46,501 nt of DNA from CAZYQW01 sp964649825 (GCA_964649825.1 CAZYQW010000115.1:1-46501), one strand, 5' to 3'; shown: positions 26,704-36,800, counted from the stretch's first letter. Translations and numbers: made by a program. The notes: generated from the sequence alone by a model not told the origin.

Positions 26704-27861
26704 TCACGGCCCCTCGTCGATCGTGCCAGGGACGACGTCCCACGGGCCGGCCAGCGTGAACTCGACCACCGGCTGCGCGGCGACGATGCTCGACGACTTC
26801 AGGTTGGCGACGCCGGTCAGCGTCACCGAGCTCGCCAGGAGCGTACCGCTCACCTGTCCGGAGTACGGGCCGACGAACGCACCGGTCACGTAGATCACGC
26901 CCTCGATCGCCGGCGCGAACAGGTCCAGCACGTCGCTGTCGCCGTTGAAGTCCACCAGCGACAGGTACTCGGCGAGCGCCGTCTCGAGGCGCAGCACGAG
27001 GTCGCCCTCGATGAGCAGCGACGCAAACGACTGGTTCGCTCGCACGAGGTGGAAGCCGCGCTCGATCGTGACGGTGCCCGCGTTCTCGACGATCAAGGTC
27101 CCCTCGACGTAGACGTCGCGAAAGACGACGTCGCCGCCGCCCGCGTCGAGGACGTAGGCCCCGTTCGCGTTCGTCGCGCCGTACGGGTTCGCGTCGGGTC
27201 GAAACGCCAAGTCCTCGAGCAGGAACGCGTTCCCCTGCATCGGTACGCCGATCAGGGACGACGCGGCCGACGAGTACGTGCTGAGCGACACCGCGGGCGG
27301 CACGATCTGCGTGCTGACCAGCGTCACCTGGCTCGGCGCGACCTCGGAGGTCACCACGCTCCCCTGCGTGGTCTCGATGGCGCCGTAGAAGTCGACGTCG
27401 CCGTTGGCGAGGACGTTGCCGTTCGCGCGGAGCGAGCCGCCGATCGTGCACTCGTCGAGGGTGATCGTCGTCGCCGAGACCACGCGGAACTCGAGCGACT
27501 GGTGCGGGACGGCGCGCAGGTCGGCGCGGACCGACTGCGTCGCGTCCCCGGCGGCTCCCACCGCCTCGACGTGCGCCACGCTCGGACGAATCACCGTGGC
27601 GGTGACCGTGACGCTCTCCGCCGTGACCAGCGGATCGACCGCGGTCGCCCCGGTCCAGCTCGCGTCCGCGCCGAGCCGCGCCCGCGCGATCTGCAGCCCC
27701 GACAGCCCGAGCCGCGCCGCGTCCGCCGCGCGGGTGAGGTATCGGTTCTTGCGCACGCCCAGGTCCGCGCTCAGGACCATGTACATGCCGGCGATCGACG
27801 CCGCGGCGGACACCAGCAGCGCGAGCACGAGAACCGAGCCTCGTTGGCGGGCGATGGACAT
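26704..27861 (-). CDS. PilX-like beta-rich pilus assembly protein
   Basis: 385 residues. N-terminus MSIARQRGSVLVLALLVSAAASIAGMYMV: a PilX/GspK-type hydrophobic anchor without the +5 Glu. It is followed by a helical segment (LTRAADAARLGLSGLQIARARL) and a long repetitive beta region (GGSLRANGNVLANGDVDFYG, VFRDVYVEGTLIVENAG, LLIEGDLVLRL, GVIYVTGAFVGPYSG) that looks like a short beta-solenoid. VDFNGDSDVLDLF resembles a dockerin-like calcium loop. The start is ATG 27861, 2 bases after the stop of the preceding prepilin gene. Compare the related gene at 16449. Confidence 0.75.
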   Translation of the reverse strand: MSIARQRGSVLVLALLVSAAASIAGMYMVLSADLGVRKNRYLTRAADAARLGLSGLQIARARLGADASWTGATAVDPLVTAESVTVTATVIRPSVAHVEAVGAAGDATQSVRADLRAVPHQSLEFRVVSATTITLDECTIGGSLRANGNVLANGDVDFYGAIETTQGSVVTSEVAPSQVTLVSTQIVPPAVSLSTYSSAASSLIGVPMQGNAFLLEDLAFRPDANPYGATNANGAYVLDAGGGDVVFRDVYVEGTLIVENAGTVTIERGFHLVRANQSFASLLIEGDLVLRLETALAEYLSLVDFNGDSDVLDLFAPAIEGVIYVTGAFVGPYSGQVSGTLLASSVTLTGVANLKSSSIVAAQPVVEFTLAGPWDVVPGTIDEGP

Positions 27862-27863
27862 CG

Positions 27864-29006
27864 TCACTGGTTCAGGCGCGCGAGGTTGTTGACAATCGGG
27901 AACGAGACGCCGATGTCCTTGGTCCCGCTCGACGTGAGGAGGGTGAGCTTCATCCGTACGCTGGTCGGGATCATTTCGAACTTCACCCCGGCGTCGGACG
28001 GAGCCGCCGTGGCCGCGTCCTCCGCGACCAGCGTGAAACGCGTTTGGCCCGCGTGGAGGAGCGACGTGAGCGGGTTGTAGCTGTTCCCTCCGTCCGTCGA
28101 CCGGACGAAGCCGGAAACGACGCTGGTCGCCGCCGCGGCGATGCTCAGGAAGCGGTGCTCGACGTCCGCCGCGTAGCTCGTCCCGTCCGCCGCCAGCTCG
28201 ACGAAATACCGCGTGTTGTTCGTGGCCTTCCGCACCGACGTGAGCGGGATCACCACGTCCGACGTCGTCGTCGGCAGCGAGCCGTTCGCGACGTGGCCGG
28301 TGGCGATCAAGCTCCCTTCGCCGGGCAACGGCATCGACTGCGTCGGATGGGCGAGCCGGACCTCGACCCTCAGGTCGCGGGTGCCGTGGCGACGCAGGCG
28401 CGCCGTCAGCGAGGTGAAGCTGGCGGCGGCGCCGAGGCCCGACGTCTTGACCACGATGCCGGCTCGTTTCGTGTCCGAGATCTCGGTGTGGCCGAGGATC
28501 TCGGTCACCAGGGTGAGCAGCCCGAGCGGCAGGAGGCTGTACCCCGCGTTCAGGCTGAACGTCTGGAAGCTCCCGACGGTCACCGCCGTGTTCGCCACCG
28601 TTCCTTCGCCGTCGCTCCGGTACGCCCGGCGCGACTTGTCGATCACGAAGGTGACGCGGCCGATCTGCGACAACAATTCGACGTTCTGCACGCCGTCGTC
28701 GCGCATGAGCGGGTCGGAGGCCGTTCCCGCCCACGAGTACGTGATCGTCTCTCCGGAGGGGAGGTCGATCTCCACCTCGCGCGCGCTGACGAGCCGGACG
28801 TCGGTCGCGTAGCGGACGTCGCGATCGAGGCGCTGGATGACGGCGCCCGCCGTCGCCGCGGTGGCCGCTTCGTTGTCCTGCTCCTCCGCGACGCGGCGAG
28901 GAACCTCGACCAGCGCCGAGATCCCGAGCATCAGGATCGCGGAGACCGCGACGACGAGCACGAGCTCGATCATCGTGAACGCCGATTGTCGACTGATGGG
29001 TTTCAT
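27864..29006 (-). CDS. Large prepilin (PilW-like), tandem paralogue A
   Basis: 380 residues. Signal MKPISRQSA/FTMIELVLVVAVSAILMLG with Ala at -1 and Glu at +5. A large extracellular domain includes YATDVRLV, TYSWAGTASDPLMRDDG and, near the end, DGGNSYNPLTSLLHAGQTRF and VSFPIVNNLARL. These blocks match the upstream gene at 29037 almost segment by segment, so the two are duplicates. It is far longer than a typical minor pilin; the C-terminal half may be an adhesive or surface-exposed module. ATG 29006, 30 bases after the stop of its paralogue. Confidence 0.8.
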   Translation of the reverse strand: MKPISRQSAFTMIELVLVVAVSAILMLGISALVEVPRRVAEEQDNEAATAATAGAVIQRLDRDVRYATDVRLVSAREVEIDLPSGETITYSWAGTASDPLMRDDGVQNVELLSQIGRVTFVIDKSRRAYRSDGEGTVANTAVTVGSFQTFSLNAGYSLLPLGLLTLVTEILGHTEISDTKRAGIVVKTSGLGAAASFTSLTARLRRHGTRDLRVEVRLAHPTQSMPLPGEGSLIATGHVANGSLPTTTSDVVIPLTSVRKATNNTRYFVELAADGTSYAADVEHRFLSIAAAATSVVSGFVRSTDGGNSYNPLTSLLHAGQTRFTLVAEDAATAAPSDAGVKFEMIPTSVRMKLTLLTSSGTKDIGVSFPIVNNLARLNQ

Positions 29007-29036
29007 TGGGCTCCTGAGTGGTCGTTGGTCCGCGGG

Positions 29037-30179
29037 CTATCGCACGAGCTCGACGTTGTTCAACAGGGGGAACGACACGTTCATCGTCTCGGTACCGCCG
29101 TCGGTGAGCAGCACGAGCTTCATCCGGACCCCGGTACGCACCGCGACGAACGCGACCCCGGAGTCGGACGGAGCAACCGCCGATTCCTGCGTCACGCTGA
29201 GCTCGAAGACCGACTGGCTCGCCTTCAGGAGGCTCGTGAGCGGGGCGAACGTCGCGCCTCCGTCCAACGAGGTGACGAACCCTCCAGGCGCGGCGCCGGC
29301 CGCGGCCGCGATGCTGAGCCACCGCGACTCGATGTCCGCGGCGCCGCTCGCGTCGGAGGACGTGAGGACGGCGATGTACTGCGCGCCGTTCCTCACCTTG
29401 CGCTCCGAGACGAGCGGGATGACGAAGTCCTCGAAGGTCGTGGGGAGCTCCGCGTTTCGAACCTTGGCCGACGCGACGATCTCGTCCTCCGCGCCGGTCT
29501 TCTCGAGCCGCGCGATGTCGGCCTCGTAGATCGCGACGCGCAGGTCGCCCGAGCCGTTCCGGCGGAGGCGGACGGTCAGCGCGCTCGGTGCGGCGTCGTC
29601 GGTGGCGAGTCCTCGTGCCGTGAACATCAGTCCGGCGTTCCTCTGGTTGGTGATCTTGAACGGAGAGGTGAGCTCGAGGACGCCGGCGAGCAAGTAGGCG
29701 GGGAGGATCGAGAACGCGCTGAACGCGGCGGTCCGGACCTCCGTCTCGACTACGGAACCCTCTCCGGTGGAACGGACGCGCTGGCGTGCCTCGTCGAGCG
29801 TGAAGGCGACCCGCCCGACGCGTTGGAGCATGGCGACCCGCGTGGTGCCGTCGTCGCGGATCACGGGGTCGGTGGACGAGCCGGCCCACGAGTACGTCAC
29901 CGTCCCACCGCCGCGCAGATCGATCTGCACCTCGCGCTCGTTCGGAACGCGAACGTCGACCGCGTAGCGAACGTCCTGGTCGAGCCGCGCAATCAACGTC
30001 TGGCTCGACGCCGCGGTGTCCGCGCCCGCCGCCTCCTCCTCGGCGGCCTGCCGCGGCACTTCGACGAGCGCCGCCATCCCTAGGAACAGGAACGCGGAGA
30101 CCGCGACGACGAGCAGGAGCTCGATGATCGTGAACCCGCGTGACGGGGGCGACGGGGGCGGCGGCAGGTGCGACTTCAT
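29037..30179 (-). CDS. Large prepilin (PilW-like), tandem paralogue B
   Basis: 380 residues from ATG 30179; the start is favoured because it overlaps the stop of the short prepilin fossil upstream (ATGA). A leader with a proline run (SHLPPPPSPPSRG) precedes FTIIELLLVVAVSAFLFLG: canonical Gly/Phe, Glu +5. Shared with paralogue A: YAVDVRV, TYSWAGSSTDPVIRDDG, DGGATFAPLTSLLKASQS, APSDSGVAF, VSFPLLNNVEL. It is probably a structural component of the fibre or its tip. Confidence 0.8.
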   Translation of the reverse strand: MKSHLPPPPSPPSRGFTIIELLLVVAVSAFLFLGMAALVEVPRQAAEEEAAGADTAASSQTLIARLDQDVRYAVDVRVPNEREVQIDLRGGGTVTYSWAGSSTDPVIRDDGTTRVAMLQRVGRVAFTLDEARQRVRSTGEGSVVETEVRTAAFSAFSILPAYLLAGVLELTSPFKITNQRNAGLMFTARGLATDDAAPSALTVRLRRNGSGDLRVAIYEADIARLEKTGAEDEIVASAKVRNAELPTTFEDFVIPLVSERKVRNGAQYIAVLTSSDASGAADIESRWLSIAAAAGAAPGGFVTSLDGGATFAPLTSLLKASQSVFELSVTQESAVAPSDSGVAFVAVRTGVRMKLVLLTDGGTETMNVSFPLLNNVELVR

Positions 30180-30370
30180 GATGACTCGACCTCGTTCGAT
30201 GGGCATCCATCAGCAAGTGATTCGTCAACCGGCGATTCGTGCGTCACGCGCTCCACTCGACGCGGGATCTCGACGAGCGCGCAGGACGCGCCGACGAGGA
30301 TCGACGCGATCCGGACGACGAGCGCGAGCTCGATCCGCGTGAACCCCGAGGTTTGGCGATCGGCCCGCAT
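30176..30370 (-). pseudogene. Truncated, decaying prepilin copy
   Basis: 64 residues: SGFTRIELALVVRIASILVG and CALVEIPRRVE align with the N-terminus of the two following prepilins (FTIIELLLVVAVSAFLFLG, ALVEVPRQ), including the Gly/Phe cleavage site and +5 Glu, but arginines interrupt the hydrophobic helix at two places. The frame then ends after an unrelated tail of about 25 residues. The stop overlaps the ATG of the intact copy. I read it as the remnant of a third tandem duplicate kept for translational coupling, or a very short pilin-like peptide. Confidence 0.6.
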
Positions 30371-30379
30371 CGAAGTCTC

Positions 30380-31570
30380 CTAGTGCGTCAGCTTCGACAT
30401 GTTGAAGATCGGCAGCATGATCGAAGACGCGATGAAGCCGACGACGCCGCCGACGGCCACGACCATGAGCGGCTCGATCAGGGCGGTGGCGTCGCTCACC
30501 GCGAGCTCCGCCTCGCGGTCGTAGAACTCGCCGACCTGCACGAGCACGTCGTCGAGGATGCCGCCCGCCTCTCCCATCGCGGTCATCTGCACCAGCGTGC
30601 CGGGGAACCACGACTGTCCCGTCATCCCGTCGTGGATCCGGCCGCCCGACTCGGTGCGCTTGCGAACGTACTCCCACGCCTCGGAGAGCCGGCGGTTCGA
30701 CGAAAGGTCGCGCGCGAGCTCGAGCGTGGTCAAGACCGGCACGCCGCTCTGGAGCAGCGCCCCCATCGTTCGGATCGATCGCGCCAGGGAGAACCGGCGG
30801 ACGACGCCGCCGACCACGGGGAGACGCAGGAGGAACGTGTCGAACGCGGATCGACCGGGCTCCGTCCGCACGTAGATGACCAGCCCCGCCACCAACGCGA
30901 CGATCCCCGCGACGATCCAGACGCCGTACGTGGAGGCGACGTCACCGACCGTGAGCAGGATCCGAGTCGGGGTCGGCAGGTGCTCTTCCTTGCCCGCGTA
31001 CAGCTTGCGGAACTTCGGCAGGATGAAGACGAAGAGCGCGACGACGGTCGAGGCGGCGAGCAGCAGCATCACGGCCGGGTAGGTGAGCGCCGACTTGATC
31101 TTCTTCTTCATCTCGTAGTCGCGCTCGATCAGCTCGCAGATGCGCATCATCATCCCGGCGAGGTCGCCGGACGCCTCGCCCGCGCGCGTGAGGTGGATCG
31201 AGGTGCTCGGGAAGGTCTTGAGGTGCGCCTGCAGCGCGCTGGACAGCGGTTGTCCCGACTCGACCTTGCCGACGACGTCCAGCAGGACCTCCCGCAGGCG
31301 CGCCCGATCGCACTGCTTCGCGATCGCCGCCAGCGCCACCGCGACGGGGACGTTGGCGTTCAGCATCACCGCGAGCTGGCGGAAGAAGAAGAGGCGGTCG
31401 CGCGGGCGGATCGCTCCGGGACGAGCCCTGACCTCCTCCATGACCGGGATGCTGCCCTGCCGCTTGGAGAGCAGCCGCGCGCCCTCCCGGTGCGCGTCGA
31501 GACGCTCGAACCCGGCCGCCACCGTGCGGCGGTTTCTCGTGGAAGGAGCGCTGGGCGTCTGCGGACTCAC
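30380..31570 (-). CDS. Inner-membrane platform protein GspF/PilC
   Basis: 396 residues. Two homologous cytoplasmic helical domains (about 55-175 and 260-375), each in the T2SSF fold: FFRQLAVMLNANVPVAVALA ... HLTRAGEASGDLAGMM, and RSIRTMGALLQSGVPVLTTL ... QMTAMGEAGGILDDVL. Three transmembrane segments at about 165-190, 215-235 and 365-385. It is the platform that links the ATPase to pilin extraction. The start is a GTG overlapping the GspE stop (GTGA); the first 40 residues are not conserved in the family. Confidence 0.93.
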   Translation of the reverse strand: MSPQTPSAPSTRNRRTVAAGFERLDAHREGARLLSKRQGSIPVMEEVRARPGAIRPRDRLFFFRQLAVMLNANVPVAVALAAIAKQCDRARLREVLLDVVGKVESGQPLSSALQAHLKTFPSTSIHLTRAGEASGDLAGMMMRICELIERDYEMKKKIKSALTYPAVMLLLAASTVVALFVFILPKFRKLYAGKEEHLPTPTRILLTVGDVASTYGVWIVAGIVALVAGLVIYVRTEPGRSAFDTFLLRLPVVGGVVRRFSLARSIRTMGALLQSGVPVLTTLELARDLSSNRRLSEAWEYVRKRTESGGRIHDGMTGQSWFPGTLVQMTAMGEAGGILDDVLVQVGEFYDREAELAVSDATALIEPLMVVAVGGVVGFIASSIMLPIFNMSKLTH

Positions 31571-33270
31571 TCGATGACCCTCAGGACCTCCTCCGCCGAA
31601 GTGATGCCCTCGCTCGCCTTCCGCAACCCGTCCTCGAACAGGCTGCGGATCTTGCGCTCGCGGGCGGCTCGCCGAAGCGTTTGGAGATCGGCCCCGCTGA
31701 CCACGAGATCACGGATCTCATCGTCGATGCAGAGGAGCTCGTAAACACCGATGCGTCCGGCGTAGCCGGTGTTGCGACAGTTGTCGCAGCCCTTGCCGGC
31801 AAAGAGTGTTTCGACATTGAAGCCCACCCGCTTGAGCCGCTCCCGGGTCGCCGCCGACAACTTCTGCAGCATTCGGCAATCGGAACAGATCTTGCGGACG
31901 AGCCGCTGGGCGATCACGGCGTTCAGCGACGCGCCGAGCAGGTACGGCTCGACCCCCATGTTCACGAGGCGGGTCACGGCGCTCGCCGCGTCGTTCGTGT
32001 GGAGCGTCGAGAGCACGAGGTGGCCGGTCAGCGACGCCTGGACCGCCATCGCCGCCGTCTCGGGATCGCGGATCTCCCCCACCATGATCACGTCTGGGTC
32101 CTGTCGCAGGAACGAGCGCAGCGCGGCGGCGAAGTTCATCCCGATCTTGGCGTTGACGTGGACCTGGTTCACCCCCTTCACGTTGAACTCGACCGGGTCC
32201 TCCACGGAGCAGATGTTGAGCCCGGGGCTCTTGATCCGGTTCAGCACCGAGTAGAGCGTCGTCGACTTCCCGCTGCCGGTCGGCCCCGTCACCAGGATCA
32301 GCCCGTTCGGACGATGGATCTGCGCGTCGAGACGCTCGAGCTGGTCTCGGCCGATGCCGATCGAGTCGAGGTCGAGCAGCATCGCGTCCTTGTCGAGGAT
32401 CCGGATCACGACCTTCTCGCCGTGCTGACACGGAAGCGTCGAGACGCGAAGGTCGATCGGACGGCGCTCGAACACGACGCGGACCCGGCCGTCCTGCGGG
32501 AGTCGGCGCTCGCTGATGTCGAGGTTCGCCATGACCTTGATGCGCGACACGACCGCGGCGTGGAGCGCGCGGGGCGGGCTCATCACCTGGCGGAGCACTC
32601 CGTCGACGCGGTTGCGAACGTGGAACTCGTCCTCGTCGACCTCGATGTGGATGTCGCTCGCGCCGTCGTTCACCGCGCGGAAGATCAGGAAGTTCACCAG
32701 CCGCACGACCGGAGAGAGACCGGAGACCTCCTCCATGTTGTCGAGCTCGCCGACGTGCGCCTCGACGATCTGGACGTCGGCGTCTCCCACCTCGTCCACG
32801 ATGTCCTCGATGCCGAACGCGTCCGACAGGTTCGCGCGCAGCCGGATCGCCTCGAGGATGTTCGCCGGCGCCGCGAGCACGGCCTGCACGCGACCGCCGA
32901 CGAGGCGGCGGATCTCGTCGAGCACGAAGATGTTCGTCGGATCCGCGATGGCGACGGTGGTCGTGTCCTCGACCCGGAACATCGGACAGACGTGGTTGTT
33001 CTCGAGGAAGCGCTGCGGGAACGCGTCGAAGATGTGGTGGTCGACCAGGTACCGGTTCAGCTTCACGGTCGGCAGCGAGTACTGCTGGCCGAGGCACTCG
33101 ACGAGGTCGTCTTCCTTGACGAAGCCGAGTCGGACCAGGATCTCGCCCAGCCGCTCTCCGCGCGAGCGACCCTGCTCCTCGAGCGCGGTCTGGAGCTGCG
33201 CCTCGGTGATGCGATTCGCCTCGCAGAGCAGCCGGCCGATCGGCGCGGCGGCGGTGCCGAGCTGGCTCAC
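31567..33270 (-). CDS. Assembly ATPase GspE/PilB with MshEN-like N-terminus
   Basis: 567 residues. The N-terminus has two copies of the MshEN-type motif (IGRLLCEANRITEAQLQTAL at 11-30 and RLGEILVRLGFVKEDDLVEC at about 40-59), a fold known to bind c-di-GMP in MshE/PilB relatives. The GspE core has Walker A GPTGSGKS at 329-336, the Asp-box region around SVEDPVEF, Walker B DVIMVGEIRD at 393-402, the His box TGHLVLSTLHTND, and the zinc tetracysteine C462/C465/C495/C498. It powers pilus/pseudopilus polymerisation from the cytoplasmic face. The start is a GTG overlapping the STAS gene stop. No PilT-like retraction ATPase is present, so function could be T2SS-like. Confidence 0.95.
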   Translation of the reverse strand: MSQLGTAAAPIGRLLCEANRITEAQLQTALEEQGRSRGERLGEILVRLGFVKEDDLVECLGQQYSLPTVKLNRYLVDHHIFDAFPQRFLENNHVCPMFRVEDTTTVAIADPTNIFVLDEIRRLVGGRVQAVLAAPANILEAIRLRANLSDAFGIEDIVDEVGDADVQIVEAHVGELDNMEEVSGLSPVVRLVNFLIFRAVNDGASDIHIEVDEDEFHVRNRVDGVLRQVMSPPRALHAAVVSRIKVMANLDISERRLPQDGRVRVVFERRPIDLRVSTLPCQHGEKVVIRILDKDAMLLDLDSIGIGRDQLERLDAQIHRPNGLILVTGPTGSGKSTTLYSVLNRIKSPGLNICSVEDPVEFNVKGVNQVHVNAKIGMNFAAALRSFLRQDPDVIMVGEIRDPETAAMAVQASLTGHLVLSTLHTNDAASAVTRLVNMGVEPYLLGASLNAVIAQRLVRKICSDCRMLQKLSAATRERLKRVGFNVETLFAGKGCDNCRNTGYAGRIGVYELLCIDDEIRDLVVSGADLQTLRRAARERKIRSLFEDGLRKASEGITSAEEVLRVIE

Positions 33271-33620
33271 ATGCTCCTCCCTCGCATCACGCGGACCGCT
33301 TCCTCGGTCGTCGCGTAATGCTCGATCGCCGACTCGAGCCGGGTGACGCGAAGCGTCGTCTTCAGGTCCGCGCCAAGGTGCGTGAGCGCGAGCCGCGCCC
33401 CCTGCGACGCCGCGGTCCGCGTCAGCGACAGGAGCGTCTCGAGCCCGACGCTGTCGAAGCAGCGGACGCGCCCGCAGTGGAGGACGAGAAAGCGATCGCC
33501 CATCGCGAGCTTCTCATCGACCCAGGTCTCGATCTCGTAGACGTGGTCGCGGTCGATCGACTGATCGAGCCGGGCGACGACGACGGGTCCGACTCTCTCC
33601 TCCGGCCTAGTCGATCGCAT
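33267..33620 (-). CDS. STAS-domain anti-sigma-factor-antagonist-like protein
   Basis: 117 residues, a single STAS domain of SpoIIAA/RsbV type: VVVARLDQSIDRDHVYEI, FLVLHCGRVRCFDSVGLETL, LALTHLGADLKTTL. Ser57 in FDSVGLE is at the position phosphorylated by SpoIIAB/RsbW-type kinases. Such proteins act in partner switching. No RsbW-like kinase is in the window. It overlaps the degenerate GGDEF gene at its start (14 bases) and the GspE gene at its stop, so it is produced in step with the ATPase; control of the machine through partner switching is an inference. Confidence 0.85.
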   Translation of the reverse strand: MRSTRPEERVGPVVVARLDQSIDRDHVYEIETWVDEKLAMGDRFLVLHCGRVRCFDSVGLETLLSLTRTAASQGARLALTHLGADLKTTLRVTRLESAIEHYATTEEAVRVMRGRSM

Positions 33621-34950
33621 CCCCGGCTCCTCCCGGCACCGCGGCCGAAGGTTCGCTCGCCGCGAGCACCGGCCGGGCGACGGCGTCGGCCACCACGCGG
33701 CCGCCGCCGCCCTGCTCCGCCCGCCGCAACGCGGACTCCGCCACTCGCAGCAGGGCGTCGACGTGCCCGACCGCCGCCGCGGCCACTCCGATCGACACCG
33801 CGAGCGGGCGCCCATGCCCCTTCGGCCCGACCTGGATCGATGCCGGCACGCGATCGCGGATACGCGCGGCCAGATCCGCTGCGACATCCAGGCCGAGGCC
33901 CGGCAACACGACGAGGAACGCGGCGCCGCCGTACCGGCCGACCACCCCGTTGAGCCCGACCTCGACCGTCACGAGGCGCGCGAGGTTCAGGATCGTCCGG
34001 TCTCCCGTCGTGCGGCCGAACGCTTCGTTCACCTCGCGGACGCCGTCGGCCGCGACGAGCAGGATCGCGACGGGTCCCTGCTCGAGCTTCTCGTTCACCA
34101 TCGCGCGGATGTCGGACACGCCGACGAGCCGCGTCACGGGGTCGCGACGCTTCTCGTCCTCGTAGCGAGCCGCCATTCGCGCGGCCGATACCGCGAGGCC
34201 GCACGCGCCCGCGATCATCGCCGCCGCCTCGTCGCGTCGCGGCGCGGGGTCCGCGATGCCGTGGACCCGGATCACTCCGGCCAGCATGACGCGATCGAAG
34301 ATCGGCACGACCAGACTCAGGTCGGAGTCGGCGCCGTGGAACGGCTCGGGATCGGCGCGGCGGGTCAGGAGCTCCCGGCGTCGCATCGCCTCGCGCAGCA
34401 CCGGCTCGTTGTCTCCGACCGCCACGTGCGACGCGCCGCCGGCCGCCACGCCGCCCGCCACGCCGCCCGCCACGCCGCCCGGAGGGTGGACCCGCCCATC
34501 CATGAACCGATCCTTCGACCGATCGTGGAGATGAAGCGCCGCAGACGAGGCGCCGAGCACCTCGACCAGCGACTTCAGCGTGGCCTCGAAGACGCGCCGC
34601 TCGGTGAGCGCCGACGAGATGCGCCGAATCGCTTCGAACAACCCGCTCAGGTTGGAGTCGCTCGCCGCCGCGATCGCCGCCGCGACCGGCAAGCCGCGAT
34701 CGCCGTTTGGTCCCACGCGCGCGGCGACCGCGTCGCGGAGCTCGCAGTGGCGCCGAGTCAACTCCTCGACGGCGCGGCTCAGCCCGGCGAGCCGCCGCTC
34801 GCGCGCGATCGACGCCGCGAGCAGCGCGGCCGAGAACGCGGCGAGGCCGGGCCCGAACGATCCGTGGCCCGTCACGTTTCCCACGATTGCCGCGGCCGCC
34901 CCGGCGAGAAGCGGCACGACGGGGATCGCGACGAGGCGGCGCATCCTCAC
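33607..34950 (-). CDS. Membrane GAF-GGDEF protein with degenerate active site
   Basis: 447 residues. Two N-terminal transmembrane helices (about 8-24 and 33-50), a GAF-like domain (about 110-260), then a GGDEF fold from about 268. The usual DPLTGL reads DPVTRL, and the signature GG(D/E)EF reads GGAAF at 341-345, so synthesis of c-di-GMP is not expected; it could act as a binding or scaffold domain. Inside the GAF is a GGVA triplet repeat (158-169) from a DNA microrepeat. The start is a GTG at 34950 overlapping the receiver stop (an ATG at 34944 is the alternative). Its C-terminal tail overlaps the STAS start. Confidence 0.82.
   Translation of the reverse strand: MRMRRLVAIPVVPLLAGAAAAIVGNVTGHGSFGPGLAAFSAALLAASIARERRLAGLSRAVEELTRRHCELRDAVAARVGPNGDRGLPVAAAIAAASDSNLSGLFEAIRRISSALTERRVFEATLKSLVEVLGASSAALHLHDRSKDRFMDGRVHPPGGVAGGVAGGVAAGGASHVAVGDNEPVLREAMRRRELLTRRADPEPFHGADSDLSLVVPIFDRVMLAGVIRVHGIADPAPRRDEAAAMIAGACGLAVSAARMAARYEDEKRRDPVTRLVGVSDIRAMVNEKLEQGPVAILLVAADGVREVNEAFGRTTGDRTILNLARLVTVEVGLNGVVGRYGGAAFLVVLPGLGLDVAADLAARIRDRVPASIQVGPKGHGRPLAVSIGVAAAAVGHVDALLRVAESALRRAEQGGGGRVVADAVARPVLAASEPSAAVPGGAGDAID
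34445..34480. repeat. Three perfect 12-bp tandem repeats in the GAF domain
   Basis: GCCACGCCGCCC occurs three times head to tail, encoding Gly-Gly-Val-Ala repeats on the minus strand. The unit is a multiple of three, so copy-number change would not shift the frame. Confidence 0.8.
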
Positions 34951-35341
34951 GCCGTGTCCTCCGGCTTCGGCGACGCGGCGAGGAGCTCGAGGGCGCTGGC
35001 GAGGAGTTCGCGCGGGCTGAACGGCTTCGTCATGAACCGGACGATGCCGAGCTCGGCGGCGAGCGCGACGTCGATGTCCTGCTCCATCGCGGTGAGCACG
35101 ATCACCGGAGTGTCTTCGTGCCCGTCGTGCCGGCGCAGCTCGCGGCAGACGTCGTAGCCGGTCATGTACGGCATCGAGTAGTCGACGATCAGCAGCTCGG
35201 GCTCCGACTCGAGCGCGAGCTGCAGGGCCTGCTCACCGTCGGAGGCGACGACGACGTCGAGCCCCGCCTTGCGCAGCTTCAAGCTGACGGCGTGTCGGAT
35301 CGATGGATCGTCGTCCGCCACGAGGACGCGTCGTTGATCGT

Positions 35342-35345
<4 letters not shown>
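34947..35345 (-). CDS. Single-domain response regulator (CheY-like)
   Basis: 132 residues, a receiver only. Acidic pocket DDD at 11-13, phospho-acceptor Asp55 (LLIVDYSMPYMTG), Thr85 in VIVLTAM and Lys107 in FMTKPF. There is no output domain, so it acts by protein-protein contact or as a relay. ATG 35345 overlaps the TGA of the upstream kinase gene, the obvious phospho-donor. Its genes lie inside the pilus operon, as chemotaxis-like receivers do in twitching systems, but no methyl-accepting protein is present. Confidence 0.92.
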
Positions 35346-36793
<1,448 letters not shown>

Positions 36794-36800
36794 GAAACGT

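Noticed and set aside
26704..30228. A continuous 1174-residue minus-strand open frame
   Set aside because: Only its last 385 codons are a real protein (PilX-like); the upstream part runs out of frame through the two prepilins and reads as Arg/Gly-rich noise.
34440..34490. The 12-bp repeats as a CRISPR
   Set aside because: No spacers: the copies are directly adjacent and lie inside a coding frame. No CRISPR or cas signal is seen anywhere in the window.
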